64,000 nt of DNA from JAUPKT01 sp964427855 (GCA_964427855.1 CAYRVH010000013.1:1-64000); one strand, 5' to 3'; shown: positions 8,708 to 18,874, counted from the stretch's first letter. Notes: generated by a model from the letters alone, not told the origin. A program made the numbers and translations.

Positions 8708-9806
8708 TGATCGGCCCTCTTGTCGGCTGATCCCGTCTTGTCGATGACTTTGAGAAGATGCTCTGCGATAGCACGCGCGAAGATGCTTTGAGCCATTGCA
8801 TTTGGATGGGGATCCATGAGAGACACGTGCAGTTGCTGGGCGTGCATGCCCTTAAAAAAGGGCGCTACGTCAACAACATCTATCCCATTTTCCTTGCAAA
8901 AAGCATGGACAATTGCATGTACATCGGCAAACTCGTAGGGGGTGAAATCGAACATCGCAGGGAGTAGGGCCACGGTAAAACCTATTCCTTCTGTCTTGCA
9001 CAGTTGATTCATTGATTCGAGCGTCTCAGCCACCTTATGCCACGGCCCGTGAGGCTCCAGATATGCTTTTTTGACGTCGCTCACGTACGACGAGTGATAC
9101 CATCCAGGTCTGACCTTGCGGATGAGGTCCCCCAACCTATGCTTCACAAAATGGATGACAAGCAGATCGATGTCCAGAAAATTCTTTTGACGGGTGAGCT
9201 GATGGGGCGACTCTTGTATGTGGCCCGGCGGGCCAGTGGGCGGTATGCTCACCGGCTCATAGTCGTTGATATTGTAGCCCATGACCACCCATGATGGCCT
9301 TCTCGGCAATACAAAGGTTTGAAGGATGTAGCTTTCTTGCTCTGCGTTGTAGCCGGAAACGCCCAGATTCCAGACTCGAAAATAGTCTTCGCCGACGCGT
9401 TGGTTCAGTATCCGCTCCATGACCGCCGGGTATGTGGCGTCCTGCGCCACCCCTTGGGCAAACGTATAAGAGTCTCCCAGTACAGCGATGACAAACTTCC
9501 CGGAAGACGACNNNNNNNNNNATGCGCACGATAGGGCGGCCTTTGCTTCCCGGAAGACGACGGATCAACAAACTCTCGATCCCGGTACCCGTCAGAATTC
9601 GTCGTAATCCTCACGTCTTGTTTCACAACGTCCGAATTGGCGATCATGGCATAGCACGCAGGGTCGTGCGTCAGGCGAAACAGTCCTCGATGATCTGACA
9701 ACGGCGCATACGTACGGAGATACCATTCGCCGGCGATCCCCAGAATCGCAATGAGCATGGCGGTGATACCGACATTGATTGCAACAATTTTCAGGGTACG
9801 TTTCAA
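8704..9806 (-). CDS. Membrane-anchored SGNH/GDSL hydrolase, interrupted by a sequence gap
   Basis: The N-terminus (MKRTLKIVAINVGITAML) is a single hydrophobic anchor, so the catalytic domain should face the periplasm. The block I motif GDSYTFAQG is readable on one side of the gap. Block II/III residues (VWNLGVSGYN, VVMGYNINDYEP) and the C-terminal D-x-x-H (SLMDPHPNAMAQ) are present. Such proteins typically de-acetylate or acetylate surface sugars. Ten Ns split the gene and shift its frame. The 16-bp sequence at 9496-9511 recurs at 9546-9561, and joining the two copies restores one continuous frame (EFVDPSSSGK followed by FVIAVLGDSY). The break therefore looks like an assembly artefact rather than a mutation. 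Confidence 0.8.
9512..9521. other. Assembly gap (10 N) flanked by a 16-bp duplication
   Basis: Ten Ns lie between two exact copies of CTTCCCGGAAGACGAC, consistent with two contig ends that overlap and were scaffolded instead of merged. About 24 bases next to the gap (9522-9545) fit neither reading frame well and may be an erroneous contig tip. Confidence 0.8.
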
Positions 9807-9882
9807 TGAATCGCTCCGTGATTGACTTGCTACGAGGCCGTCGAACAGGCCTGAAGGGAGCCAGGCGCACGGGGGGTTGCGA

Positions 9883-10890
9883 CTAGGCCTCTTTTTGCAA
9901 GGCCACCGTGATATAGGGTGGTATCTCCAGCCCCGTGGTTCTCTTAATCGTCTTCAGCGCGAAGAAGGTCAGTTCCTTCATCCGTCCCGACTCCGATTTA
10001 TCCAAGGTGGCGCGCCAGATGTCCAAAGAGTCGCTCATACCGAGCCTGCACGGTTTCATGAACCTGAATCGATTCTGCCCATGCGCGAGGATGTTCTTGA
10101 TCTCTCGCACGCTTGCGCCGTGGAGCCCGAGCCGCAACAGCTCTTCCCACGGCTGATCTAAGCCCCAAATCCTCTTATAAGCCCTTCTCGCTATGGGATA
10201 CGCCAAAGGCTTCGGAAGATAGTGGAGCAGAGGATATCGTGTAATATGCGTTTCCAATGGAAAACACCAGTTGGGCGTTTGGGCTATGAAAAGCGCTCCG
10301 CCAATGTGCAAATGCCGCCATAGGTCGCGCAAGAGAGCTGTTCGTTCGTGCGGCAAGAGGTGTTCATAGACGCCGCATAACACAACGTAGTTAAAGTACC
10401 CGATATCTTGGGGAAGAGACGAATCGGTCGTCGGCGACAGGAAAGACAGCCGGTCGCATTTTGCGTCTCTTGCCTTAAGCCTGCAGACTTTGAGGCACTC
10501 TTCCAGTCTATCCAGCCCTACGATGGCGGCTGTGGGAAACAACCGAGACAAGGCAAGGGTCGATGCGCCGCACCCGCATCCGAAATCCAACATTCTCTTA
10601 TTCTCAAAATCCTTCTCGCTCAAGAAACTCAGCAAATAATACGTGAGCGCATGTTGAATGTCCTGAGGCGACTCCTCCCTGACAAGTTCACCGTGGAGCC
10701 GCCAGTATCGCGGGTCATGGTCGAGAATCGCTCGAACCACGTCCTCGCTGTACACCGTCTCCCATTCCTCAATTTTGGGTTCCGAGTGAGCGTTCGTCAG
10801 GTGTGCCGTCACCCTTGTGCCGCCTCCGGGCAGAGGAGTGAGCGCTATTCGAGCTCCTGAAATGCTGATCTCAATTGATTGGGCGCTCAA
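9883..10890 (-). CDS. SAM-dependent methyltransferase (class I)
   Basis: A 335-residue protein whose central third is a class I methyltransferase domain. Motif I is MLDFGCGCGASTLALSRLF (about residues 98-116), the acidic SAM-ribose residue follows in IVGLDRLEE, and the motif region NYVVLCGVYEHLLPHE matches methyltransferase 11/23 families. The first 80 residues and the C-terminal 100 are family-unspecific. It is not similar enough to the neighbouring methyltransferase to suggest a recent duplication. It is followed leftward by the SGNH hydrolase and preceded by the bi-domain oxidoreductase, so a role in modifying a surface glycan is likely. Confidence 0.85.
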   Translation of the reverse strand: MSAQSIEISISGARIALTPLPGGGTRVTAHLTNAHSEPKIEEWETVYSEDVVRAILDHDPRYWRLHGELVREESPQDIQHALTYYLLSFLSEKDFENKRMLDFGCGCGASTLALSRLFPTAAIVGLDRLEECLKVCRLKARDAKCDRLSFLSPTTDSSLPQDIGYFNYVVLCGVYEHLLPHERTALLRDLWRHLHIGGALFIAQTPNWCFPLETHITRYPLLHYLPKPLAYPIARRAYKRIWGLDQPWEELLRLGLHGASVREIKNILAHGQNRFRFMKPCRLGMSDSLDIWRATLDKSESGRMKELTFFALKTIKRTTGLEIPPYITVALQKEA

Positions 10891-10969
10891 CCTGGCTCTC
10901 CCTTCGACAAACCAGAGTTTGTCTGGATGAACTTGAATACGCGGCCTAGACTATCTGCCACAGGGTATC

Positions 10970-13159
10970 TCACGGCTTTCGAGGCAGCTCGATTCGGCTG
11001 CCAACGCGATTGACAAGCATTTCGTGAATTATCAAACTAATCTCCGTCACCTCCATAAGCTGTTCGATCGGAATGGGCGGAGAACCTCCCTCTTTTACAG
11101 CCTTCACAAAGGCTTCTGTACAGGACGCATGACCTTTGTCTTGTCTCCACAGATTCATTTTCCGGAAGCGGGGCCATCCCCACCCTTTGAGTTTCTGAAA
11201 ATTGTCCATCTGCAGTATTTTGCCGGAACAAAAGATTTCCAGTCTCTCTTTGGGAAAGGTCTTCTCCCCATTGGCGAAATAGTGGATCGTTCCTATTGAG
11301 CCGTCTTGAAATCCTAAGGTAAATGTAGCGGTATCAGGGCATGATCTTGGGGCACCGTGTTCCATGGCGTCTGCGAGCACGCTCATCACGGGACTTTGAG
11401 CAAGGTATCTCAGAAGATCGATGAAGTGGCAGGCCTCGCCGATGATGCGACCCCCGCCTACCCCAGGGTCTTGAATCCAGTGATCAGAGGGTATGCGACC
11501 CGCGTTGACGGTCATGATAAAGCTTTTTGGGCTGTCATATCCCTCGATTAATTCCCGAATCTTTTGAATGTGAGGCGCGAATCTTCGGTTGAATCCTACC
11601 GTCAAGACGCTCTGAGGCTTGGCGTCAAGCCGTCCTGTGTAGAGATCCTCGATACCCTTCAGTTCTGCCCTGGTAATTGCGAGCGGTTTCTCAACGAAGA
11701 CATGTTTTCCCGATTCCAGCGCTGCCTTCGTGAATCTGGCGTGGGTGTCATGCCGCGTGGCGATGATGATGCAATCAACTTCGGGGTCGGCAAGCACAGC
11801 GTTTGCGTCGGTCGTGGCCTCCCGAAAACCGAATTGCTTGGCGACCTGGTAACAGGTGGTCCCAGTACTGGTCGCAATGGATTTTAGACGTACACCAGCC
11901 TTTTGAAACGCGGGGATCAATATGCGGGTTGCATGGTCCCCAGCGCCGATGAAGCTCACCACTGGGGTCCTGGACAACCCTTTGACGCTGTCCTCCACGA
12001 TATTCAGACTGACCGAAGTGCGACGAATAAATTCAGTGGGGCGCTCTGTTTCGTCGGGGTATTCTAGGATGATGCCCAAGCTACGAGCGTCGCGTGCCAA
12101 TACATCATACGCCGCCTGCGCCTCGAAGAGGGGAAAACGGTGAGATATGAGGCTTTCCACATCTATCTTTTCCGCCTCGAGAAGATCCATCATCGCTTCC
12201 ATGTTTCTCTGTTCAGTCCACCGGACGTACCCAAACGGATAGTCGTGACCTTGCTCTTCGTACACAGGGTCATAGCGGCCTGGACCATACGAGCAGGAAA
12301 CCTGAAAGGAAATTTCTTTCTCGTAGAAGTCCTCTCGTGCGAGTTCCAAGCCAGTTACCCCTACCAGTACTATTCGGCCTCGCTTTCTGCACATGCGAGC
12401 CGCGTGGTGAATTGGATCGCTGCTTGTTGTGGAGGCAGTGACAAGGACGCCGTCAACGCCCCGTTCCCGAGAGAAGACCAACGCTTCCGCGACAGGGTCG
12501 CGGCCGTCGGACAAATCGACGACGTGCGCTCCGAATTTTTTCGCGAGGGCGAGCCGGTGCGCGTTCATATCAATACCCATTACCTTGCATCCATTCGCTT
12601 GCAAGAGCTGCACGACGATGAGGCCTACAAGTCCGAGCCCTATCACGACAAAGGTTTCTCCCAAGGTCGGCTGAGCCAGTCGCAACCCTTCAAGCCCGAT
12701 GGCTCCAAGGACGGTGAACGTCGCGTGATCGTCGCACACCTTCTCGGCTACCTTGACGCACAAGTTCGCCGGCACATTGACCAGCTCGGCATGCTTCCCG
12801 TTGGAAGCGACCCGATCTCCGGGTCGCAGATGACATACCCCCGCGCCGATGTCGAGCACCAAGCCCGCGTTGCAGTAGCCAAGAGGAATCCTTTGTTCGA
12901 GTTTTCTCGTCAGAGCCTCATACGTCTCAAAGATTCCTTCTGTTTTCACGCGCTCCAATACCGCGCGGACTTTGTCCGGGTTCTGCCTGGCCTTTTCAAA
13001 AAGTCCGGCTTTGCCGAATTCGAGTACAGAGCGTTCAGTGCCCGGGGATATAAGGGTCTTGCGTGTCCTAATCAGCACGTGGCCTTTCTTGACCTGGGGG
13101 CAAGGAACATCAGCGAGTTCTGTGTTGCCGGTTTTTTGATTTTGTAGTATTTGCTTCAT
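10970..13159 (-). CDS. Bi-domain oxidoreductase: zinc-type alcohol dehydrogenase fused to Gfo/Idh/MocA dehydrogenase
   Basis: A 729-residue fusion. Residues 1 to about 370 form an MDR (alcohol-dehydrogenase-like) unit with the GroES-like start (SPGTERSVLEFGKAGL) and a Rossmann motif VIGLGLVGLIVVQLL. Residues from about 390 form a Gfo/Idh/MocA unit with VSFIGAGDHATR, the conserved EKP motif in HVFVEKPLAIT and a GGGRIIGEACHFIDLLRYL segment carrying the conserved His-x-x-D. The start at 13159 is chosen for GGCGAG before ATGAAGCAA. Fusions of this plan are known from capsule and O-antigen loci and are thought to oxidise or epimerise nucleotide sugars, but the substrate is unknown. It diverges from the glycosyltransferase gene. 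Confidence 0.9.
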   Translation of the reverse strand: MKQILQNQKTGNTELADVPCPQVKKGHVLIRTRKTLISPGTERSVLEFGKAGLFEKARQNPDKVRAVLERVKTEGIFETYEALTRKLEQRIPLGYCNAGLVLDIGAGVCHLRPGDRVASNGKHAELVNVPANLCVKVAEKVCDDHATFTVLGAIGLEGLRLAQPTLGETFVVIGLGLVGLIVVQLLQANGCKVMGIDMNAHRLALAKKFGAHVVDLSDGRDPVAEALVFSRERGVDGVLVTASTTSSDPIHHAARMCRKRGRIVLVGVTGLELAREDFYEKEISFQVSCSYGPGRYDPVYEEQGHDYPFGYVRWTEQRNMEAMMDLLEAEKIDVESLISHRFPLFEAQAAYDVLARDARSLGIILEYPDETERPTEFIRRTSVSLNIVEDSVKGLSRTPVVSFIGAGDHATRILIPAFQKAGVRLKSIATSTGTTCYQVAKQFGFREATTDANAVLADPEVDCIIIATRHDTHARFTKAALESGKHVFVEKPLAITRAELKGIEDLYTGRLDAKPQSVLTVGFNRRFAPHIQKIRELIEGYDSPKSFIMTVNAGRIPSDHWIQDPGVGGGRIIGEACHFIDLLRYLAQSPVMSVLADAMEHGAPRSCPDTATFTLGFQDGSIGTIHYFANGEKTFPKERLEIFCSGKILQMDNFQKLKGWGWPRFRKMNLWRQDKGHASCTEAFVKAVKEGGSPPIPIEQLMEVTEISLIIHEMLVNRVGSRIELPRKP

Positions 13160-13279
13160 CTCGCCTCGGCCAAGCGCCATCATCAGGTTGAATCGTGATG
13201 CGCAGTGTGTTAAAATAAAAACGTTTTTTGCGCATTCCGACCGCGGTACATTCTCATCATAACGGAAAGGGGCGTCTGA

Positions 13280-14407
13280 GTGAAGCGAATTCTAATGGTA
13301 GGCCCCGTGCCGCCCCCGTACGGCGGAATTGCCGCGGTCATGGAAAATATTCTTCATTCGCAACTCGCTCAACAGTATCGATTTGACGTGTTCAATAAGT
13401 CTGATCTCTTTGCTCCACAAGTTTCCGGATGGTGGGAGAGGAACTATCTCAGGATCAAACGTTGGGTCACTTTTTTCTTGACGGTTGCGCGGGGCGACTA
13501 TGCCTTCGTCCACCTGCAGGGATCAGTATGGGTATTTAACGGGGTAGTGCTGTACATGCTCATAGCTCGCTTAGCCGGCGCAAAAATACTCCTTCATCTC
13601 CATGGTACCAACTGGAAATGGTTCTACGGAGAGGCCTCTCATCCTAAGCGATTTGTGGCGAGAATGGGACTGCGCCTTCCGGAAAAGATCATTGTCCTGT
13701 ACGACGAATGGGCTCAAAAAATACAAGAACTCGAGCCGTCTGCCGACGTTGTTGTGATCCCAAACTGGGTAAGTACAGCGCCTCTACCTGCGGGCGCCGA
13801 TCCCGCAGAGACCATGAATCGCCTCCTAATCACCTCGCAGGATTTCGTGGTCGTTACAGTGGGGAGCGTGGGCTGGCGAAAGGGAACCTTGGACATCCTG
13901 AAAGCTGTTCCTATAGTAGCTCGCGGCTTTGACAATGTTCGCTTCGTATTCGCGGGAAACGAAGAATTTCCCGGCCAATGGAAGGAGATCATGGAGCAAG
14001 TCGAGGCCAACAAGCTCAGCCAATGGGTTCGCTTCCCGGGGGAACTGCCTCGTGAACTTGTCATGTCTCTTCTCCACGCTGCGCATATATTTCTTTTACC
14101 CTCTCACAGCGAAGGGATGCCTATCGCAGTCATTGAAGCCATGAAAGCGGGGCTCCCCATCGTGGCGACTCCGGTCGGCGGGATCCCAGAGATGGTTCAG
14201 CACGAAATTTCAGCGCTGCTGATACCGCCCGGTTCGCCTGAGGCAATAGCCGATGCGATCATCAGATTGGCGCGCAACGTGGATTTGCGAAAGAGGCTGG
14301 GCCGCGAAGCCCAGCGGGCCTTCTCGGAGAAGTTTGCAGTAAGCGCCGGGATACAACAACTCGCAAAGATGTACTCGGAGCTTGCTGCAGAACGTCCACG
14401 CAAGTAG
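13280..14407 (+). CDS. Glycosyltransferase family 4 (GT-B fold)
   Basis: A 375-residue cytoplasmic sugar transferase. The N-terminal domain begins with the glycine-rich MVGPVPPPYGGIAAVMENIL loop that contacts the acceptor and nucleotide. The C-terminal domain shows VGSVGWRKGTLDILKA and the donor-binding E-x7-E motif (EGMPIAVIEAMKAGLPIVA). The GTG start follows GAAAGG. It opens the rightward arm of the polysaccharide locus, and the next gene starts 16 bp later, so it probably adds a sugar to the lipid-linked glycan begun by that sugar-phosphate transferase. Donor and linkage cannot be deduced. Confidence 0.92.
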   Translation: MKRILMVGPVPPPYGGIAAVMENILHSQLAQQYRFDVFNKSDLFAPQVSGWWERNYLRIKRWVTFFLTVARGDYAFVHLQGSVWVFNGVVLYMLIARLAGAKILLHLHGTNWKWFYGEASHPKRFVARMGLRLPEKIIVLYDEWAQKIQELEPSADVVVIPNWVSTAPLPAGADPAETMNRLLITSQDFVVVTVGSVGWRKGTLDILKAVPIVARGFDNVRFVFAGNEEFPGQWKEIMEQVEANKLSQWVRFPGELPRELVMSLLHAAHIFLLPSHSEGMPIAVIEAMKAGLPIVATPVGGIPEMVQHEISALLIPPGSPEAIADAIIRLARNVDLRKRLGREAQRAFSEKFAVSAGIQQLAKMYSELAAERPRK

Positions 14408-14422
14408 TCGGATAAGGGCCTT

Positions 14423-15828
14423 ATGCACGATCGGTACCGCAGATATAAGCTCTTGCTTATGGGGTTGGATGTGATACTCAGCATCGGGGTGCTGGCCATC
14501 GCTGTAACGTTGCGACCATACCTCCCGGGACGATTTCTGGAACCCGACGAGGTCTTGCCTAGCCCTGTCATCTATGTGATACAAGGATTGCTCTGGCATG
14601 TGGTCTTTGCGATGACCGGCAGATATGAAATCGACCGAATTACCCATGTCTCGAAGAATCTTGGAGCATTCACCTCCGCGTATTTGCTCGGCATCGCCGT
14701 CTTCGCAGGACTTCTCTTTTTCAGTTTTAGAGAAACTTCCCGGCTCCTCGTTTTGTATTATGCCTCCGCCAATTACATTGCGCTCATTGCCACTCGTTAT
14801 GGCGTCGCGACATACATGAGGTGGAAACAAAAAGCGGGAAAAGTCGTGCCCGTACTCATAGCGGGAACTCTAGAGAATGCCATGCGAGTAGCCCAGAATA
14901 TCGATCGCGACAGCACTTCCCTCCTGAAGGTAGAAGGCTTTTGCGATACAAAAGAGCCAAAAAATGGGAAGCTTCCTAAACCCTTTCTTGGTCTAGTTGA
15001 CCGAGTTGACGAAATTGTCACGAAACATAGAATCGAAATGGTGATCATCGCACGGTCAGACGTGGTTTCCGAAGACGTTTGTCCATTCGATGTCCAGAAA
15101 ATCATGCAGCAGTTGGAACAATTGCCTGTTCGAATATACGTTGCACCAGATCTATACAGTCTGGCCCTCGTTGAGTCAGATGTGCAGAGGTTTGGAGACA
15201 TTGTTCTCATAGGGCTGAGGGAGCNNNNNNNNNNNNNNNNNNNNNNNNNNNNNNNNNNNNNNNNNNNNNNNNNNNNNNNNNNNNNNNNNNNNNNNNNNNN
15301 NNNNNNNNNNNNNNNNNNNNNNNNNNNNNNNNNNNNNNNNNNNNNNNNNNNNNNNNNNNNAGAAGGGTAGGAGAGAACGGTAAAATTTTTCGTATGTATA
15401 AATTTCGAAGTATGATAAATGGAGCCGAGTTCCTGCATGACAAGAGGGTGATGCAGAACGAGAAGGGCGAAAAAATATACAAGCTCAAAGATGATCCTCG
15501 AGTTACACGAGTCGGGAAGTGGCTCCGAAAATATTCTCTTGATGAACTTCCTCAGGTCTTCAATGTGCTGAAAGGGGAGATGTCCATCGTTGGGCCCCGG
15601 CCGGAACAACCCTTCATCACTGCACTCTACGATCACTGGCAATGGCAGAGGGTTTCGGTTCCTCCCGGCATTACTGGGTGGTGGCAAATATCCGGCCGCG
15701 CGGACTTGCCCATGCATCTCAACACAGAATACGACGTGTATTATGTCCGCAATTACTCGATCTTATTCGACCTCAAGATACTTGCCAAAACTATTGTTGC
15801 AGTGATAAAGGCCAAAGGCGCTTATTGA
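14423..15828 (+). CDS. Polyprenyl-phosphate hexose-1-phosphate transferase (WcaJ/WbaP type), interrupted by a gap
   Basis: This inner-membrane enzyme starts repeat-unit synthesis by moving a sugar phosphate from a nucleotide sugar to undecaprenyl phosphate. The N-terminal part has about four membrane helices and a soluble CoA-binding-like domain ending at GLRE. After a run of 136 Ns the catalytic domain resumes with RRVGENGKIF, KFRSM, DELPQVFNVLKGEMSIVGPRP and PGITGWWQISGR, all diagnostic for the bacterial sugar transferase family. The two parts are in different frames across the estimated gap. The true gap must differ by one or two bases, or a frameshift exists. About 46 missing residues would fit the family's linker and membrane re-entrant helix. 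Confidence 0.85.
15225..15360. other. Assembly gap (136 N)
   Basis: A run of 136 unknown bases inside the sugar-phosphate transferase gene. Its length matches the missing protein segment to within a few codons but not the reading frame, so it is probably an estimate. Confidence 0.95.
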
Positions 15829-15942
15829 GCATCACGCAGAAAATCTGCCATACGGCGCCATGAAGCCCAACAGGAGTTCGTTCAACGCAGCGGTATTCGA
15901 TGGGTCTCGCGATCACGGCCAGTCTGGAATAGGTAGGAAGCC

Positions 15943-17397
15943 ATGGAACACGTAGCAACTTCCTCGAAACGAGGTCTCCTCCTTATAGTCACTCTTTTTG
16001 GGCTTTTTTTGTTTGGCTTTTTTTACGTCATGGCGTTGGGAGGCGGTTGGCGCGTCTTTATCTATGTGAACGGTGGCATCCTATTCTTGGCTGCCCTGGG
16101 ATTCTTTATGAAGGATGCCAAGTCGTTCCTGCTCTTCATGGTGGTTTTTGGGATTACCTTTGGGCTGGGGAGACACGTGGTCTATGAGAGGATGCCGTTT
16201 GAATCTGTGCTCTTCGCGTCTGGCATCCGCATCGATTCTGTGGACGTGGTGCTTGTGGTGCTCATGGGATACTGGGGACAAGCCGTTGCTCGGAGACAAT
16301 TCAAGGGCAGCGCCTTCACTCTCGGCAATCCCATTGGGGGGATGTTTCTCGTTTGGATTCTGGTCTCCTTGTTCTTGAGCATGATGGTTGCCAAGCAGCC
16401 CATGTTTAGTTTGTTCGAAGCGTTTGTCATGGTGAAGGGGTTCCTTCTGTTTTTGACCCTGGCAAACATCATGAAAGATGAAAAAGATCTAAGGATCGTG
16501 GCCCTTGCGCTCATGACTATGGGAATCGTTCAAGCCATGTACCTCGTGTTCCAATACGTGACGCGCACCACGTATACTATTTACGGCGGACTTGTCACCG
16601 CTCCAGGCGGCGAAGCGGGCTTCAGATCCCCGGGCTTTTACGGCGGCCCCGATACCCACGCAGTATTTCTCGTCACCATCTTCCCTATTTTCTTGGCAGG
16701 ATATCTCGTATACACGGAACCGGCGAAGCGTTTCGCCGCATTAATGGCAATGCTTCTCATTGTCCTCGGCATCATGACCACTAAAGTGAGAATCGCCGGG
16801 GCCTCGCTCCTGGTAAGCTCCATAGTCGTGGTTATCATGACTCACAGGAGAGGGTGGATTTCATTCAAAAAGGCGACATACCTCTTCGTTGTGGGAACGT
16901 TTCTCCTCATAATTATGATACCCCTTGTGTATCAGCAATTCACCACAAGGCTGTACGGCCAGGATAGAATTCCTCTCATGCTGACCGCCCTCAACATTAT
17001 CAAAAGCCATCTCATTACAGGGGTAGGTTTGGGCAATTACAATTTCGATATCGAACAGTATATACCGGTACAAGAACGCGGCAAATGGCTTTACACAGTT
17101 CATAATCAATATCTCCTCATCCTCGCGGAACAAGGCATCATCGCCGCCGTGATCTATTACTCCATGCTGTTGGCAGCCATCTGGCGTGCGGCCAAATCGA
17201 ACAATCACCTGATCTTCACGATATCTGCGGCCCTTTTTGGTGTGCTCATAGGCTCGTTGCCCCATCGAATCGTGTCCATGTACCATTATCAACAATACTT
17301 TTACCTCTATTGCGTTATGCTCGCGCTGGCCTACGTCTTGCCTGTTTTCAGCGAGCAATCCTATTCACGAATGGTCGCAAAGCTCAAGAGATCATAG
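15943..17397 (+). CDS. O-antigen ligase/polymerase family membrane protein (Wzy_C)
   Basis: A 484-residue integral membrane protein with about a dozen hydrophobic helices. The large loop and following helix carry the Wzy/WaaL family signature: TGVGLGNYNF near residue 360, then VHNQYLLILAEQG near 385, which contains the H-N-x-Y-L motif. Family members polymerise glycan repeat units or join finished O-antigen to lipid A-core in the periplasm; sequence alone does not decide which. GGTAGGAAG precedes the ATG. It lies between the initiating sugar transferase and the CapK-like gene in one direction and is probably cotranscribed. Confidence 0.88.
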   Translation: MEHVATSSKRGLLLIVTLFGLFLFGFFYVMALGGGWRVFIYVNGGILFLAALGFFMKDAKSFLLFMVVFGITFGLGRHVVYERMPFESVLFASGIRIDSVDVVLVVLMGYWGQAVARRQFKGSAFTLGNPIGGMFLVWILVSLFLSMMVAKQPMFSLFEAFVMVKGFLLFLTLANIMKDEKDLRIVALALMTMGIVQAMYLVFQYVTRTTYTIYGGLVTAPGGEAGFRSPGFYGGPDTHAVFLVTIFPIFLAGYLVYTEPAKRFAALMAMLLIVLGIMTTKVRIAGASLLVSSIVVVIMTHRRGWISFKKATYLFVVGTFLLIIMIPLVYQQFTTRLYGQDRIPLMLTALNIIKSHLITGVGLGNYNFDIEQYIPVQERGKWLYTVHNQYLLILAEQGIIAAVIYYSMLLAAIWRAAKSNNHLIFTISAALFGVLIGSLPHRIVSMYHYQQYFYLYCVMLALAYVLPVFSEQSYSRMVAKLKRS

Positions 17398-17470
17398 CTG
17401 ACACACGGCTTTTGGATCGGAGCAAAGGGTCTCAAATCGCGAAGTTTGAGTGTTTAAATAGGCGTCTGGA

Positions 17471-18874
17471 ATGATGAAGAAGTTTTTGCAGGATTTGTAT
17501 GCATATACTCCGGTCTGGTTTCAGAACATCGCATGGTCCAGCGTTGGTGTCTGGACGCTTTTCTCACGCTACAACAGGGAATTTTATACTGCCCTCAGGT
17601 TCCTAGAGGAATCTCAGTGGTGGTCATTGGAAGAGCAAAAAGCATATCAGAATGAGCGGCTCCGAGCATTGATTCGTCACGCTTATGAATTTTGTCCTTA
17701 TTATCGAGAGATTTTTGACGAGTTGCACCTGAAGCCAAGGGACATTCGTTCGGCTGAGGACTTAGAGAGGCTCCCCATATTGGAGAAAACCACAATACGG
17801 AAGCGCTATGCTGACCTTCGTGCTAGAAACTGGCCAAGATGGCGACAGATACGGGTTTATACAGGTGGTACGACCGGGACAGCCCTGAACCTCGTCTCAG
17901 ATCAGTCAACTCACACCTGGCAATGGGCGGTTTGGTGGCGCCATAGACGACGATTTCAGCTTGATGTGACAGACCCTTTCATCGAATTTGCCGGTAGGCC
18001 CGTAGTGCCATTAAAAAAAATAAATCCACCAATATGGCGCCGAAATCTCCCTATGCATCAAACGTATGTGTCTATTCATCACATGAGCAAGCCCAACATG
18101 CAGGCGCTCTACAAGTATCTAATCAAGAGGAAAGTCAAGTATTATGCTGGCTATCCCTCCGCTCTTTATCTCTTCGCAACGTATCTGCTCGACAATGGCT
18201 TGATGCTTCACAACCCTCCTGAAATAACGGTGACGGGATCAGAAACGCTCCTCCCCCACCAACGAAGACTCATTCAGGAGGCCTTCCAAACCACAGTGAC
18301 TGATCAGTACGGAGCCAGTGAGAACTGCGGCAACATCAGCGAATGCGAATACCATAATTATCACGTGGATATGGAGTTTGGCATCATTGAATTTCTTCCG
18401 CTCCCGGGAATGCCCAACAATGTGAGACGTATTATCTGTACGGGCCTTAGGAATCCTGCCATGCCTTTGATCCGATACAATATAGGGGACATCGCAACCT
18501 TGTCTCCAGCGACGTGCCCCTGCGGTCGCCACGCGCCTCTTGTAGAAAAAATAGACGGCCGCATAGAGTCATACATAATAACCCCCGACGGGCGGTACCT
18601 TGGCAGACTGGATTTTCTCTTCAAGACCACTGATGCAATCGAAGAAGCTCAGTTGTTGCAAGATTCTTTGAATAGCGTGACTGTGAAAGTCGTGAGGTCT
18701 CCTCATTATGGATCAAAACACGAAAGGCGTCTCACGGAAGAGCTGAGGAAATATCTCGGTGATGAGATACACATTCAACTGGAATACTTACCCGAGATTC
18801 CAAGGGAGCCGAATGGGAAATTTAGACAGATAGTATCCACCGTTTTTCGTGACTGCTATGCAAAGGTTGAATAG
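17471..18874 (+). CDS. CapK/PaaK-like adenylate-forming enzyme
   Basis: A 467-residue member of the phenylacetate-CoA ligase-like branch of the adenylating superfamily. The phosphate-binding loop is VYTGGTTGTALNLV (about residues 134-147), the aromatic/acidic motif is DQYGASENCG (about 277-286), and a C-terminal PCGRHAPLVEKIDGR leads to the DGRYLG hinge. Homologues in capsule loci (CapK) have no settled substrate, and activation of an acyl or amino acid for attachment to the glycan is the usual suggestion. Its position in the polysaccharide operon supports that reading over aromatic catabolism. Confidence 0.88.
   Translation: MMKKFLQDLYAYTPVWFQNIAWSSVGVWTLFSRYNREFYTALRFLEESQWWSLEEQKAYQNERLRALIRHAYEFCPYYREIFDELHLKPRDIRSAEDLERLPILEKTTIRKRYADLRARNWPRWRQIRVYTGGTTGTALNLVSDQSTHTWQWAVWWRHRRRFQLDVTDPFIEFAGRPVVPLKKINPPIWRRNLPMHQTYVSIHHMSKPNMQALYKYLIKRKVKYYAGYPSALYLFATYLLDNGLMLHNPPEITVTGSETLLPHQRRLIQEAFQTTVTDQYGASENCGNISECEYHNYHVDMEFGIIEFLPLPGMPNNVRRIICTGLRNPAMPLIRYNIGDIATLSPATCPCGRHAPLVEKIDGRIESYIITPDGRYLGRLDFLFKTTDAIEEAQLLQDSLNSVTVKVVRSPHYGSKHERRLTEELRKYLGDEIHIQLEYLPEIPREPNGKFRQIVSTVFRDCYAKVE

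Noticed and set aside
12140..13147. 335-residue open frame antisense to the bi-domain oxidoreductase
   Set aside because: Mirror frame of a well-supported gene; no domain, no ribosome site.
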